Shown here in pieces: positions 42,632 to 53,969 of a stretch of 64,000 bases of DNA. Origin of the DNA: Gaeumannomyces sp. JS-464 (taxonomy: Eukaryota; Ascomycota; Sordariomycetes; Magnaporthales; Magnaporthaceae); NCBI GenBank assembly GCA_002197995.1, contig NGZR01000006.1, forward strand, positions 62,001-126,000. Reading direction: 5' to 3'. The notes beneath the pieces are model-generated. The model did no database searches. It was not told where the DNA came from and saw only the letters and a list, made by a program, of their open reading frames with translations. Made by a program: the position numbers and the translations under genes. How positions within the stretch are numbered: position 1 is the stretch's first letter; every line of letters begins with the position of its first letter.

Positions 42632-45196
42632 ATGCCCGACGCGCTGCAGCCGCGGCAACGGTTCGAGACGCTGAGGGCGAGCCTCTTCAGCCTCTCGGAA
42701 GCCCTGTTTGGCAAGGCTCCATTCTCCCGCCAGGGCAGCAGCGGCGGCTTCCGCGGCTCCGGCCCGGAGCTAGTGACGATATCCCGCGGTCTTGGCTCGG
42801 CCGACCTGGTGCTCCGCCAATTCGAGGAGAGTTGGCACCGTCTGCGTGTCGAGGATCGGCAAATCCTCTGGGACGAGTGGGATGCCCGCCTGACGAAGAT
42901 GCTGAGTGACGTCCGCCAGCCCTGCATCCTCTGCCACGTGGCCCCCGGCACCGATGCCGCCAGGCACCCGGCCATCAATCTGGACTGCACTTCATGTGGC
43001 ACTAGGGTCGCACTTTACGCAGAGGAGCTGGAGGGGTGCGCCGGCAGGCTCACCGACACCCTTAAAACGCTCGCGCCGATTTCGACGGTGCCAGCCCCGC
43101 CTGCGTCGCCAGCCCCGACAGACATCGCCTTGTCTTTTACGACGGTGGGCTCGGAAGCTGCCGACGCTAGGATAGCGGAGCTGGAAGCCAAGTTGCTCGA
43201 GGCTGAGAAGAAATGGCTAGCCGCGGAAAATAGTTGTAAAGCAGCCGAAGACAAATGCAAGGCTGCCGAGGAAGAGTGTACCGCGGCCGAGGAAAAGTGT
43301 ACCGCAGCTGAGGTCAGGTGGGCGGAAGCCGAGGGCAACTGCAAGGTTGCCGAATCCAGGTCGCTGCCGCCGAGGCCAAGTGCGTAGAATACAGCGAGAT
43401 CTTGCAGCAGACGCAAAACGCTCTCGAAGCCGCCAATGTCGAGAAAAACAGCCAGGCGGAGGAACTGGAGAAGCTTCGCAAAGAGAGGGATGATCTCCAG
43501 GCGAGCAACCTGCTCCTCGAAGGCGACCTCAAGATCGTGATGGAGATGGTCGAACAGTTCGCCGAAGACCTGGATGTGCTCATGAGGTGGGGATCCGCCC
43601 AATTAGCTTACGCGCAGCTTGATCGGATGCTGCTCCGAGAGCTCGGTCGCCTTCCAGATACGCCCGAGACGGAAAAGCAACGGGACGGTCTGAAAATCAA
43701 GTCGATGAGATTCAGACACAAGCAGTCAGTGGCCCTAATGAGGCTTGGTCGCCACCAGGAGGCCGAAGCTATGTGCCGAGAGGTCTATGAGAACAAGGCA
43801 CTCCTCGAGGCCGGGACCTCAAAGGCTGTCGTGCGAAGCTTGCTCAAAGATTACTGCGACATCCTTGTTAAGAATGGCAAGTTTGATATCGCGGAGCAAC
43901 AATACCAGCTCGTCCTGTGGACGGACTTGGGACCAGGGACGACAGACCGCGAAGATGAGAAGGAGCGCTTTGTGATCTATTCTCGTCTCGGCGACATCAA
44001 GATGGAGCAAAAGAGATACGTGGATGCCGCACGGCTGCACAAGGATGCGCTGGAGAAGGTCATGGAGCTACTGCCGCTGGACGTTGACCAGGCGGCCGAG
44101 TGTGCCGTAAAATGCCTTGGCTCACAGCGGATGCAAGACGACTCGTTCGCTATCACGGACAACACCATCGGCAAACACCTGGAGACCATATGGGTCTCGC
44201 GACAACAGGGCTCCGAGAAGCGTGCGGTGCTGGAGTGCGGGCACGAGCACGGCGTACGATTGCTCAACGACGACAAGGATGAGGAGGCGGCGACCGTCCT
44301 ATCGACCGTGTGGGAACGCAGAAAGGCGCTCGGTGAGACTTACAAAAGCGCTTCAATGGAGACGGCGCTCTGCCTCGTCGACGTCTCGGTCAAGATGGAC
44401 AACACTTTTCGGCTCGAGTCGCTATACCACTGGATCACCCAAAACGCGACTGCGGATCAAGGAGAGGCGGACCGGCTGTGGGCGCGGTACCGTCTGGGGT
44501 GCGTCCAAGCAGTGCTGAGAAAGAACGCGGTGGCTGAGAACAATCTGCGGCGGGCGCTGCGCAAACAGCAGGAGGTGTTCGGCAAAGACGACCCGGACAC
44601 GCTGCAGTACACTCCAAGTGCTCGCCGAGGTGCTGCGACGCTCGGATCATGGCGAAGACGCGATGGTGCTCGTCAGGGACGCCTGGGAGGCAAAGAAGCG
44701 ATACCCGCGCGGCACTCTGCTGGCGGTTCTGCGCATCGGCCACCTGTACGGTGATATCCTGTCCGAATCCAACATGCCCAAGGACTTGGCGGTGGCCGAG
44801 AGCGTGCTGCGGGAGGTGTGGGAAGACGTGCACCTGAACCTGTCGACCATGGCAATCTCAGCATCGGAGCTGACCTCATCGCAGCTCTCGGGGCTCGTGT
44901 CGGCAGGCGACTGCTGCGCCTTTGTCATGCTAAAGCGCTCCAAGTTTGCTCAGGCCAAGGAGGTGCTGCAGCACGTCCTGGACTGGAAGGTATGGTTAAA
45001 GGTCGAAACGGCCGCTGTGGAGCGAACAAAATATTTAATCAGCAAAGCGAACGAGCTCGAGCTCAAAGAGGCGGAGAACAAGAAGATCAAATACCAGCCG
45101 ACGACGCCACCGCATTACCACCCGCTAAGGCTGAGGCACCTCCTGGACCGATGGTTCAGCACCGGCACCGTCTCGGGTCTCATTTCGAATTCGTAA
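42632..45196 (+). CDS. Coiled-coil and TPR repeat protein with cysteine-periodic heptads
   Basis: Family not recognised beyond its repeats. ATG 42632 (MPDALQPRQRFE) opens an N-terminal helical region, then paired CILC...CTSC that could bind zinc. A coiled coil follows, built from near-perfect seven-residue units of the form AExxCxA (about 43192-43366), continuing as QQTQNALEAANVEKNSQAEELEKLRKE in shorter heptads. The rest is TPR-like helical pairs (AQLDRMLLRELGRL..., LMRLGRHQEAEAMCREVYE, YSRLGDIKMEQKRYVDAARLHKDALE, YRLGCVQAVLRKNAVAENNLRRALRKQQEVFG), as in kinesin-light-chain-type TPR proteins. The frame breaks near 43356 (one base lost) and near 44614 (one gained or two lost); with these the length is 855 codons. 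No NACHT or other NTPase is present. Probably a scaffold or recognition protein. Confidence 0.6.
43192..43366 (+). repeat. 21-bp coding repeat (heptad units)
   Basis: About eight diverged 21-bp units of the form GCCGAGGAAGAGTGTACCGC, each coding one heptad. Adjacent units at 43267-43308 are nearly identical. Confidence 0.8.
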
Positions 45197-45928
45197 GGGG
45201 AGATCTACCGTAACCGCTTGCTTGGAATACAGATAACGTCGTGCGGGACGTATTGAAGGAGTACAGTATCGGGGTGAGGACAGGGGCCAAGGTGGCATGT
45301 CCGAAAGAATGTCTCAAAAGAAGAAACGGGTATGTTCCAGTCTCGCGGTGGCGGGGTATCCCCCTTTATATGCGGCACTTGCTGACAATGCCCGCAACGC
45401 GACATCCCTTAATAGGTCGAAGTTTTTGCATGCGTATAGGCGGGTGCGTCCTATTCGCAGCGGCTGGAAAGACGATGCGGCAGGGGAGTCTTGAACAGAC
45501 GTATGCACAGTATACCCGTGCCTATCACAGGCGGTCGCTACCCTTCCATGCGCAGCGGATCCATGAAGTCCGCCAACGAAGCCTCGGAGAAACGGGATGG
45601 AATATGCGATGGAGGGGAAGTGCACGTCATTTCAGGCTAGGTGGTGAATCTCACTCGTCCCTTATTTTTCACTCCTTGTTATGCTCTCCATTTTTATTTT
45701 TTTTTTATTTTTTTCTACTCGTCGGCATTCGGATTCGGGTCTTCTTCTGCTGGCATCTGTTCAAAAGTTTGTAAACAGTATTGTATTATGTATAGGGAAC
45801 CATGGCGGCGGTCTTTTACAGTAGATGGTACCTCCAAAATCTCCCCGAGAGTTGGTAAGGAATACTTCATGCCACAGCAGTGCCTAATAGAAGAACAAGG
45901 CGGAACCAAATTTATTTCAAGGAACAGA
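45197..45928. other. Intergenic between convergent genes
   Basis: 3' flanks of the TPR gene (plus) and the ankyrin gene (minus). T-rich at about 45690-45715. No gene seen. Confidence 0.65.
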
Positions 45929-47798
45929 CTAAGGATACCAACTATCTGCGATTATGGGCACCGTGTCCAGAAACTCGAGCATCGATTCTGACCCGTTTGC
46001 CTCGAGCTCGTCGTAGACCTCTTTCTTCGTCTTATCGTCCAGCGTCGCCCCGTAGCGGATCAGCAGGCGCGCCGTCGCCGTCTCCTCGCGCAGCAGCGCC
46101 ATCCTCAGCCCCCACCTGTAGTCCCGTGAGAGCTCGCACCCTTTGTCCTCCGGGCCCTGGAGCGCCCTCGGCGGGTTGGGCGCCGGCCCGACCCTGTCGA
46201 GGAACAGCTGGACGATGCGCGGCGACGCGCCCAGGGCGGCGAAGCGCAGGCCCCAGCGGGCAGGCACCCGAGCGCCCCGGTCCAGCAGCAGGCGGACGCA
46301 GTCGTACTGACCCGCCCAGGCCGCCTGCACCACCGGCGGCGCCCAGAGCAGGTCGAACGGCCACCCGCTGTCTCCGGGCGTCTGGAGGGCAACTCCGTAG
46401 TCCTCCCGCCGCCACGCTTCGTATCTCTCCATCCGCTGCCGCTGTTCGTCGGCTTCGGCGGCCTCGCTGGGGTTTCCGTCGGGCCCTTCGTTGGAGCTTT
46501 GGTAGGGGTCCTCCTCGGGGTCTCCGTCGACGCCCTCGGGCGGCTCCTCGCCGGTGCCTCCGTCGACGTCCACGACGACTATACCGTCGGCGCTCATGCC
46601 GTGTTCGTCCATCAGGTATGCCAGCAAGTCGGCGTTGCCGCGCACCGCGGCCTGGCAGAAGCGCTCCGGGAACCACCGCTCCCGTCTCCACTCGTAGTAT
46701 GGCGGGGTTTTGATGTGGCGGCTCCGCAGCTTGTCCTTTGACACGGCCCAGACGCGGCGGAAGACGTCGGGGCTGTCGGTCAGGTCGGGCCCCCGGAACA
46801 GATTGACGGGCATGGCGCCGTCGCCCGGGGCGTCTTCCCCCATGGCCGCGACCCGGTGCGCGATGACGACGTCGACGACGTCGAGCCGGTTGCTGGCGGC
46901 GGCGAACTCCATGAGCAGGGCCATCAAAGGGTTCTTGTTGCACCCCCCGACGCCGCCGCGCTCGACGGCCCAGGACAGGAGCAGATCGAGCGTCTCGGCG
47001 TTGCCGTAATAGGCCGCGGCCAGGAGCGCGCTGTAGCGGACGTCGCCCTCGTCGAGCAGGCTCGCCGGATCTCTCTCCAGGAGAATCGTCCGGACAACCT
47101 CGGTCTCCCCCAGCAGCGCCGCCCCGGCGAGGAGCCATTGCGTGTCATCGTCGGCCACGGCTCGGTAAAGGTGGTGGACGAACCAGTCCTCGGATGGTCG
47201 CGGGATATGCTCTGGAACGCGGCAGGCATAGCCGGGTGGCCACGGACAAGAGGTCGGCCGCGTCGGCCGCGTCGGCCTCGCAGGCGTCCAGGTAATCTTC
47301 CCGGCCGGGGCGAGGGCGCCGCCGCTACCGATGGAGCGCGCTAGGCATACCAGCGGCGGCGGCGGCGGCAGCAGCAGCAGCAGCATACCTGCTCCTCTTG
47401 GCTCGATAGTCGGCGATGACCACGGCGGTGTGCCTGGTTTGGACCAGAGCTCTTGTCTCGGTCAGGCCGCCAGCCAGTACGTAGCGGGCCAGGATCCGAG
47501 CCCTGAGCTCCGCGGGGCCGGGTAAGGGGGTTCACGGAGACCCGCGGAAGTAGTGCGATTTGACCAGGCGCTTCGCCAGCAGATACCTGGACACGATGCA
47601 GCCCGACTCGGGGTTTGTGATGATTTCGACGATGAGCTGAGCGAAGAGCCTGTTGACGAGCCGCAGGCGCAATGCCCGCTTCAGGCACACATATCCCGAG
47701 GCCGAGCGGCGCCCTACCCGCCATGTGAACTGGCGTGCGATGAAGGAGGCGACGAGGATGTCGTGGATCATCTCGAGGGGAAGATCTAGGAGGTTCAT
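45929..47798 (-). pseudogene. F-box-like / ankyrin repeat protein with in-frame TGA
   Basis: It starts MNLLDLPLEMIHDILVASFI at 47798, the F-box-like N-terminus common in fungal ankyrin proteins. This is followed by CLKRALRLRLVNRLFAQLIVE. The frame hits TGA at 47534-47532 after HYFRGSP, then continues in the same frame (AELRARILARYVLAGGL) to a likely donor GTATGC near 47383. With acceptor ...GGTAG the exon joins a 480-codon frame carrying ankyrin units: ALLGETEVVRTILLERDP, SALLAAAYYGNAETLDLLLSW, VVQAAWAGQYDCVRLLLDRGAR, FAALGASPRIVQLFLDRVG and LLREETATARLLIRYGATLDD. An Asp/Glu/Gly-rich insertion sits between two ankyrin groups. A competing frame around 47260-47330 has better codon bias, so a further small indel is possible. 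Such proteins often act as ubiquitin-ligase adaptors; that role is inferred. Confidence 0.65.
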
Positions 47799-49246
47799 TG
47801 TTGCTGGCGGCGTCCGCGAGGCAGACAGGGCGGGATTTCTTTGTTTTTTTTTCTTGTTGGTTTGCGTCAAGGTAGCAGGAGATTGGGTAGGGTGAAGGAG
47901 GAAATTCTTAGTTTGTTTGAACCGGAACTGGCCTTCTCACACCGCGCGAGGAGGGTCCCCTTAAGTACTGTTAGGCTGCGCTACGGATCTTCCCTCTCGG
48001 CCAACCGCGGATTTTACTACGGCTCAACTCAGGGATCCTTTTTTCTGCATCAGCCATTACAGCTTGACGGCGCACAAGTGGCCGTGGGGCAGCGCTGTGT
48101 ACCCGGCCGTTGAGCCGAGCGGTGCATATAAAGTGGTCGCACGAAGTCGTGGCTTTTACAAACGGCGTTTTGCTGTGATACCGGATGATGTGAAGGTAAG
48201 GCCATGGACGCCTGAGAGAGACTCATTTTCACATGTGCTACTCTCTGGAGTCCGTATCCGACCTCTGCACTCGCACCGATCTTCTTTGCCAAGGGTTGAA
48301 GGTTACGGCAATGGAAGGGCTGTATGTAGGTGACCACGGGGACCGTTTGTTGTTGGTTCCGTGTGGTTCATAGAGGCAAGTGCACGCAACGAAGCACAAC
48401 TAAGCATTACCAAGGGCCACGAGGCATCTTCATGGCAGCCGAGCTCGTCCGAGTGCTCGATCCTATGGACCAATACCGGCAAACACGACAGGTGGGCAGG
48501 CGCACAAACCCCTCGGGCTTCCTTCCGTCTTGCATGTATTCAGAGTGAGGCTTCCAAGCACCGCCCGTGGAACACTGTTGACCATTCGGAGCACCAAGTC
48601 GGGCGACATGGCGCTCGACGCATTGACTGAGTATTCCAAGAAATCGCGCCCGCCTCTCCACCACCCCGTCGTACTCCTCGTTGGTTTAAGGCCGAAGGGC
48701 ACGTGCCTGGTGATAGGCATCGCAGGAGCTCCCGTCCACATTGACCGGAAACGTATGTAGGTAGGCTGAGTTTCTAAACCAATGGCGCAGGTTCTTCTCA
48801 TCCAAGGGCTCACAGCCACCAATTATGGCGTTGTGCAGCTTTTTGAAGCTCATTTTTCAGCCCCCTGCTGTCCTCCCTGCAAGCCACCCAGAAGATATCG
48901 TCTGTCTGCCCAACGAGAAGTGGGCGTCTGCCTGCATGCCCCAAATGGTAAGGCGTCGGCGCTGTCTATTGGTCTCCTTTCAAGATACAATCCCGCCATC
49001 TGCCTGACCTCCTTTTACGGTCCCTGATGGCCAGAACTATGCCGTGGCCAGCCCCTCCTTCTCCCTCTCTCTTTTCGTTTTGTCTTCCAAACTGCGCGCA
49101 CTTGATGCATTTCTCCGTCCTACATCAACGTTTATGCCCCTTTCTTTCATGCTTCCCCTGCTGACTCTAAACATGGCTGGTTGAAACTATCTCGTCGCAA
49201 GCCCCTATTGTCTCTGGGCTTTCCATCCATTCTCAATATTTGCAAG
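47799..49246. other. Divergent intergenic region
   Basis: Lies between the F-box/ankyrin gene (minus) and the SesA-like ORF (plus). A TATAAA box near 48126 on the plus strand has no obvious gene behind it. The C/T-rich stretch at 49047-49160 is probably the core promoter of the SesA-like gene. Confidence 0.55.
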
Positions 49247-49909
49247 ATGTCCGGCGTGGAGGTGGTCGGCGCTATTGCAGGCGTCATCGGCATATTGGGA
49301 GCCGCCCGCGACGCATATGATTCCATCCAAGATATTCGTGGCATCCCCGCAACCTTCCGTCAGATCCCGCCCAAGATCGACCTCGTCGTGGCTACACTCG
49401 ACCAAATCCGACGAGACGATCGCACCGGATCCGGAAATGACCTCAACAATGTCGCAGCCCTCGTCAACCAATGCTCCGACAACGCCGACCAACTTGGCCA
49501 TGTCCTGCGAAAGCTGAGCCTCGACAAGTCGACCCCCTTCCTTGAGCGATACGCATCTATCATCCAAGGCTGGGGTAAAAAGGGCCGGGTTGAGGACCTC
49601 TTGAAGAAGATTGTGGAGGATGTCATGCTGCTAGCCAATCACCAGACGGTTGCCGCCATCAGTCAGGGGCAGACCGGCCAGCTGGAGCAGGCCGTCAAGG
49701 ATCTGGCCAAGGCCGATCCCTCAATCCCAGATCACATGTTGGGAAGAGCTGCGGATGTCTACACTGGAGGTACCGGGGCTCAGAACAACCACATCCACCA
49801 TACCACCAACACATACTCCGGCTCCAGCTCTGGCTATACCTTTAGCGGCTCTGGTCAGAACTTTGGCAATCTCACTGGAGCTACACTGAATTTTGCGACA
49901 GGCAAGTAG
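49247..49909 (+). CDS. SesA/NACHT_N-like effector ORF with Gly/Asn-rich amyloid-like tail
   Basis: 220 residues from MSGVEVVGAIAGVIGILGAA. The helical first about 165 residues match the N-terminal domain seen on many fungal NACHT NLRs and in the SesA effector (VEVVG..IG, IDLVVATLDQIRR, KKGRVEDLLKKIVEDVMLLAN, QTGQLEQAVKDLA). The last about 45 residues switch to a low-charge Gly/Ser/Thr/Asn stretch (TGAQNNHIHHTTNTYSGSSS, then GQNFGNLTGATLNF), resembling the sigma-type prion-forming motif that couples such effectors to NLRs. The ORF stops at TAG 49907-49909, only about 150 bp before a NACHT-WD40 frame, with AATAAA between them. Either this is a separate effector gene or it is the first exon(s) of the NLR. 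Domain call is good; gene boundary is uncertain. Confidence 0.7.
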   Translation: MSGVEVVGAIAGVIGILGAARDAYDSIQDIRGIPATFRQIPPKIDLVVATLDQIRRDDRTGSGNDLNNVAALVNQCSDNADQLGHVLRKLSLDKSTPFLERYASIIQGWGKKGRVEDLLKKIVEDVMLLANHQTVAAISQGQTGQLEQAVKDLAKADPSIPDHMLGRAADVYTGGTGAQNNHIHHTTNTYSGSSSGYTFSGSGQNFGNLTGATLNFATGK

Positions 49910-49987
49910 CACCACAACCCAACACAGCACTGTGCTCCCATCGGAGCAACAGGTTTTGCTTGCTCCTGTCGCAAGGTATAGTTACGC

Positions 49988-49993
49988 AATAAA
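49988..49993 (+). terminator. AATAAA polyadenylation-type signal
   Basis: Canonical hexamer about 80 bp after the SesA-like stop codon. It favours a separate transcript end here but is not proof. Confidence 0.3.
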
Positions 49994-50060
49994 GCACTGT
50001 CACACATATAGCGAAAAGGCCTCGTAATCACGACTCTGCGAGTGAATCCATGCTAACGAT

Positions 50061-53000
50061 ATGGTTGAAGGGCCAGCGTCCGAGGAAACACCTGATGACC
50101 GATGCCGTGCTGCGCTGAGATCCCGGTCGACTGATCCAAGACATGACAAAGCCCGCATCGAGAAAGACAAGGATGGCGTGCTGGACAACGCCTTCCAATG
50201 GGTTCTTCATAACCCGGAGTTCCAGCAGTGGCGTTCCAGTCTACACACTCGCCTGCTCTGGATCAAAGGGGACCCTGGAAAGGGCAAAACAATGCTCCCT
50301 CTGCGGCATCATCAACGAGCTGAAAAGGACCTGCGATGGCCGTCCTCTTGCCTACTTTTTCTGCCAGGCAGCGGATCCACGGATTAATACCGGGACAGCA
50401 GTCCTACTCGGCCTCATGTACTTCCTGGTCGATATCCGTCACCACCTCATCAGGCATCTTCGGCGCAGATACGATGATGCGAAGGAGACCCTTTTCCAGG
50501 GTCCAAACCTCTGGATTGCGCTTGAGGGAATTATGCTCGATATGCTCGGGGATCAAGAACTTGGCGACGCGCTTCTAATTGTCGACGCCCTGGACGAATG
50601 CCAAACGGAGCGCGGCCCCCTGCTGGACTTCATAGACAAAGCGTCATCCACCTGCCCCAAGGTCAAATGGATCGTTTCCAGCCGCAACTGGCCAGACATC
50701 GAGGAACGGTTGCGGACCGCAGAGCAGGCCACGAGACTCTCGCTTGAGATCAATGAGGCCTCCGTTTCTGCCGCGGTCAACGCTTTTATCCATCACAAGA
50801 TCCAGGAGCTGGCACAATCCAAAGGCTGGAGCGCCGAGACTTGCGCTGAAGTCGAGTATTACCTTTCTTCCAACGCCCATGGTACATTTCTCTGGGTGGC
50901 GTTGGTGTGCCAGGCACTCTCCAAGGTTCATCTAGCTCATTTCGTCAAGGAAACCCTGATAAGCTTTCCTTCGGGGCTCGAGGGTCTGTATGACCGGATG
51001 CTGCGACAGATCTCGAGTTCGACGGAGGCCGCTATGTACCAGGATCTTCTCGCCATAAACCTGGTAGTATACAGGCCCTTGTCAGTCCACGAGCTGGCAT
51101 CAGTCGCACCAGCCGTCTGGAAGGTAGCTGGTGATGTGACAGGACTGGCGACAATGCTCCAGCTCTGTGGCTCCTTCCTCATGATCAGAGACAACATCAT
51201 CTTCTGGGTACACCAGTCCGCCCGAGACTATCTTCTCAGACATCAGAGCTTCTCCGCCCCGTCATACATAGAACACGCACATCATAGCATCTACCAGTCA
51301 TCACTCGAGGCCATGTCGACAACGCTGAGATGCGACATATATGGCATGATCAAGCAACACGGGCGTCGAGCATACGGCCTCTCTATCGACGACGTTGAGC
51401 AGCAACGTCCTCAACCGGATCCCTTGGCCAGTGTGGGCTATTCTTGCATTTACTGGGCCGATCATCTGCGTGACTCTCACTCACCTGTTCGCTCGGGTGA
51501 CTACGGAGAAGATGGCCAGCTGCGCAAGTTTCTAGAGACCCATTTCCTGCACTGGCTCGAGTCACTGAGTCTCATCAGGAGCGTATACAAGGGAGTCCTC
51601 TCCATGCACCTTTTGATGGCGCTTTTTCAGGTGAGATCGTGGGGCTTCCCGCTTGAAGATATCGGCTATCTAGTTGGCTTGCACTAACAACTTTCGCGCA
51701 GGACAAAAGAGTGACTGCCTCGAAGAATGGGTTCTCCAAGAGCATCGGTGCTATTATGGCCAAGGCTCGCTCCAAAGTACTGAGCTCCGTCCGGCATGAT
51801 AAATCCTTCGAGTCAAGAGCCAAGCAGGCAGATAAAAGCCCGAAGGCGAAAGTCAGCATGCCCACCACATCCCGGAACCGGTTACGCTCGCAGATCTCGT
51901 TCGCGACATGTGGCGATTCCTTCTCACATTCAAGTTGCCCCTTGAGCAGTGCCCACTTCAGGTCTACATCTCAGGGCTCGTCATGAGCCCCACGGAAAGC
52001 ATTACCAAGACGCTATTTATCAAGGAACGCCCGAAATGGGTTACGGCGACATTGACTCTTCCGAAAACTTGGGACAATTGCCTGCAAACGCTTGAGGGCC
52101 ACCGTCGAGCGGCCATTTCGTTGGTATTCTCACTGGATGGCCAACGGTTGGCGTCCGTGTTAGGTAACGGCACCTCCAAAGTATGGGATGTGGCTTCTGG
52201 CAGAGAACTCTTCACCCTGGACGGCGGCAGGAATGGTGACGTCGGCACAGTAGTCTTCTCGCCAGACTGTTGTCAGCTCGCAGCTGGATGTTCTACGTCG
52301 ATCATAATCTGGGACATGGCTACGGGCAAAGAGCTGCGGAAGCTGGACGGCCACTATTCAAAGATCATGGCACTTACGTTCTCTGTCGACGGCCTCAGTC
52401 TCATGTCGATATCAGCACATGGGAACGTCGAAGTCTGGGATCCCGTTACAGGCAGCGAGATACGAACGTTTGGGCACAGCGAGGACGACATCATCAAATC
52501 AGCCGCCTTCTCACCTGATACCTGTCTGCTCGCTATGGTGCTTCCGGACGTATCAGTGTGGGATGTTATACAAGGAGTAAAGGTCAAAACAAATTTCCCT
52601 GGTGGGAGTGATGGATATCAATTCTCCGATAGCAAGTATCTTGCTATGGAAAGTGATTTGGAGATTAAGATCTATAGCTTCGCCACTGGGAAGCTGAAAA
52701 CCTTGGGTGCAACAGGGTTTGCGATAGCATGTCAGGGACTTGCATTCTCACCGAGTGGCTTGAGGCTGGCCATAGCGAACTATGACGGGGTTGCCATACG
52801 CAGGCTTGACAAGAACTCGGAGGAATTGTCCTGGCAGGATGAACACTTCGTTTCATCGGTTTGCTTCTCACCAGATGGCCGCCAGATAGCCACGGCATCA
52901 GGCGATGGATCTGTTCAACTGTGGGATATGACGACCGACGGCCTCCAAGGCGAATCCATGCCAACCCCGCAGATTCTCGACGGGGGGACGGGTTTCTTTT

Positions 53001-53969
53001 CAGACAACTTCCCACGGGCAGCTACTTTTGACCAACGAAGCGTCACTGTTTACGATTTACGCCTCGGCACCGCATTCGAGATTCCGCGTAAAGGCGTCGG
53101 ACGTCTGTCACTATCTTCGGATGGACAGAGACTGGCGGCAGCACACGGGGGCGCCATAACCGTCTGGAACCTGGAAGGTGGGCGATTTACGACCCAGAAA
53201 ACATTCCAGCTTCTCTCCAAAGGCTTTACAACAGTCGCAATGGCCTTTTCCCTCAACAATCAGCAGCTTGTCCATTTTTCCTGCGTGGGGAATTACCTGG
53301 ATGTGGAGCTAAAAAATACTGGACTTGGAAACGGGCCAAAGCAGCATACTCGCTTCTAAACCGGAATTCTGGGCGGGTTTCCGGGCTTTCGCATTCTCGA
53401 ACGATGGCCAAAGGCTCGCAATGTTGAGCGGAGGTGTCGCGCTTCCATTAGTTTTCACAAACGTATGGGACGCACTTAAAGGGGACCTTTTGCTTGAGGA
53501 AAGATCGGAGGACCCGCCGTCCCGATCCACTGGCTATACTGGGTTTGCTGAGCGTGGAGGGAGGTTCATAGTCGGAGGACCGGAAGGTGCATATGATATC
53601 AGTAAGGATATGAGCTGGATCACCATGGCGGGTGAAAGGCTGCTTTGGCTCCCCCCAGCCTTTCGACCGCTGGAGTACAACGCGATGGGCGGAGGGCGAT
53701 CAGCGGTAATGTACCAGTCGGCGGTCGCTTTCATATGCATAACAAGGCACCTTTGCTATTTCGACTTTAGCAAGGAGGAAGAACAACACCTGGCTTCGAG
53801 TGGCGAGGTAGTAGCTGGTGGCTGGTGTTTTTTTTTTTTTTTTTTTGATTCGTTTGCGTTTGTTATTTCAAACTTTTTAGCACCAACAGGGGTTTTTCAT
53901 TCGTTCTGTCTCTGCTTAGGTAGTTTCAGTTGTGCCAGAAAGTGGCTCTTTGTGTACATGAAAGAGTAG
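50061..53969 (+). pseudogene. NACHT-WD40 NLR (HET-E/HET-D-like), frameshifted
   Basis: STAND-class recognition protein like the Podospora incompatibility NLRs. The first frame has the linker STDPRHDKARIEKDKDGVLD and Walker A LWIKGDPGKGKTML (to about 50299), where an extra C in a C run shifts frame. The next frame continues CGIINELK, Walker B ALLIVDALDEC, KWIVSSRNW, the winged-helix-type AHGTFLWVALVCQAL and GLEGLYDRML. Intron 51631-51701 (CTAAC branch) is plausible. A frame change near 51860-51905 leads to VRDMWRFLLTF and at least eight WD-type units from CLQTLEGHRRAAISLVFS (about 52080) onward, e.g. FSPDGRQIATASGDGSVQLWD. One extra A at 53311-53316 separates the last units (FSNDGQRLAML). The final codons run through a 19-T tract at 53828-53846. 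The WD units are diverged, unlike the near-identical repeats of HET-E. Confidence 0.8.
53828..53846. repeat. 19-base poly(T) tract
   Basis: Uninterrupted T run at the 3' end of the NACHT-WD40 frame, read as a Phe run. Confidence 0.9.

Noticed and set aside
46032..47138. 368-codon Arg/Gly-rich minus-strand ORF overlapping the ankyrin gene
   Set aside because: An out-of-frame reading of the ankyrin exon; Arg/Gly/Pro composition typical of GC-rich frame shadows.
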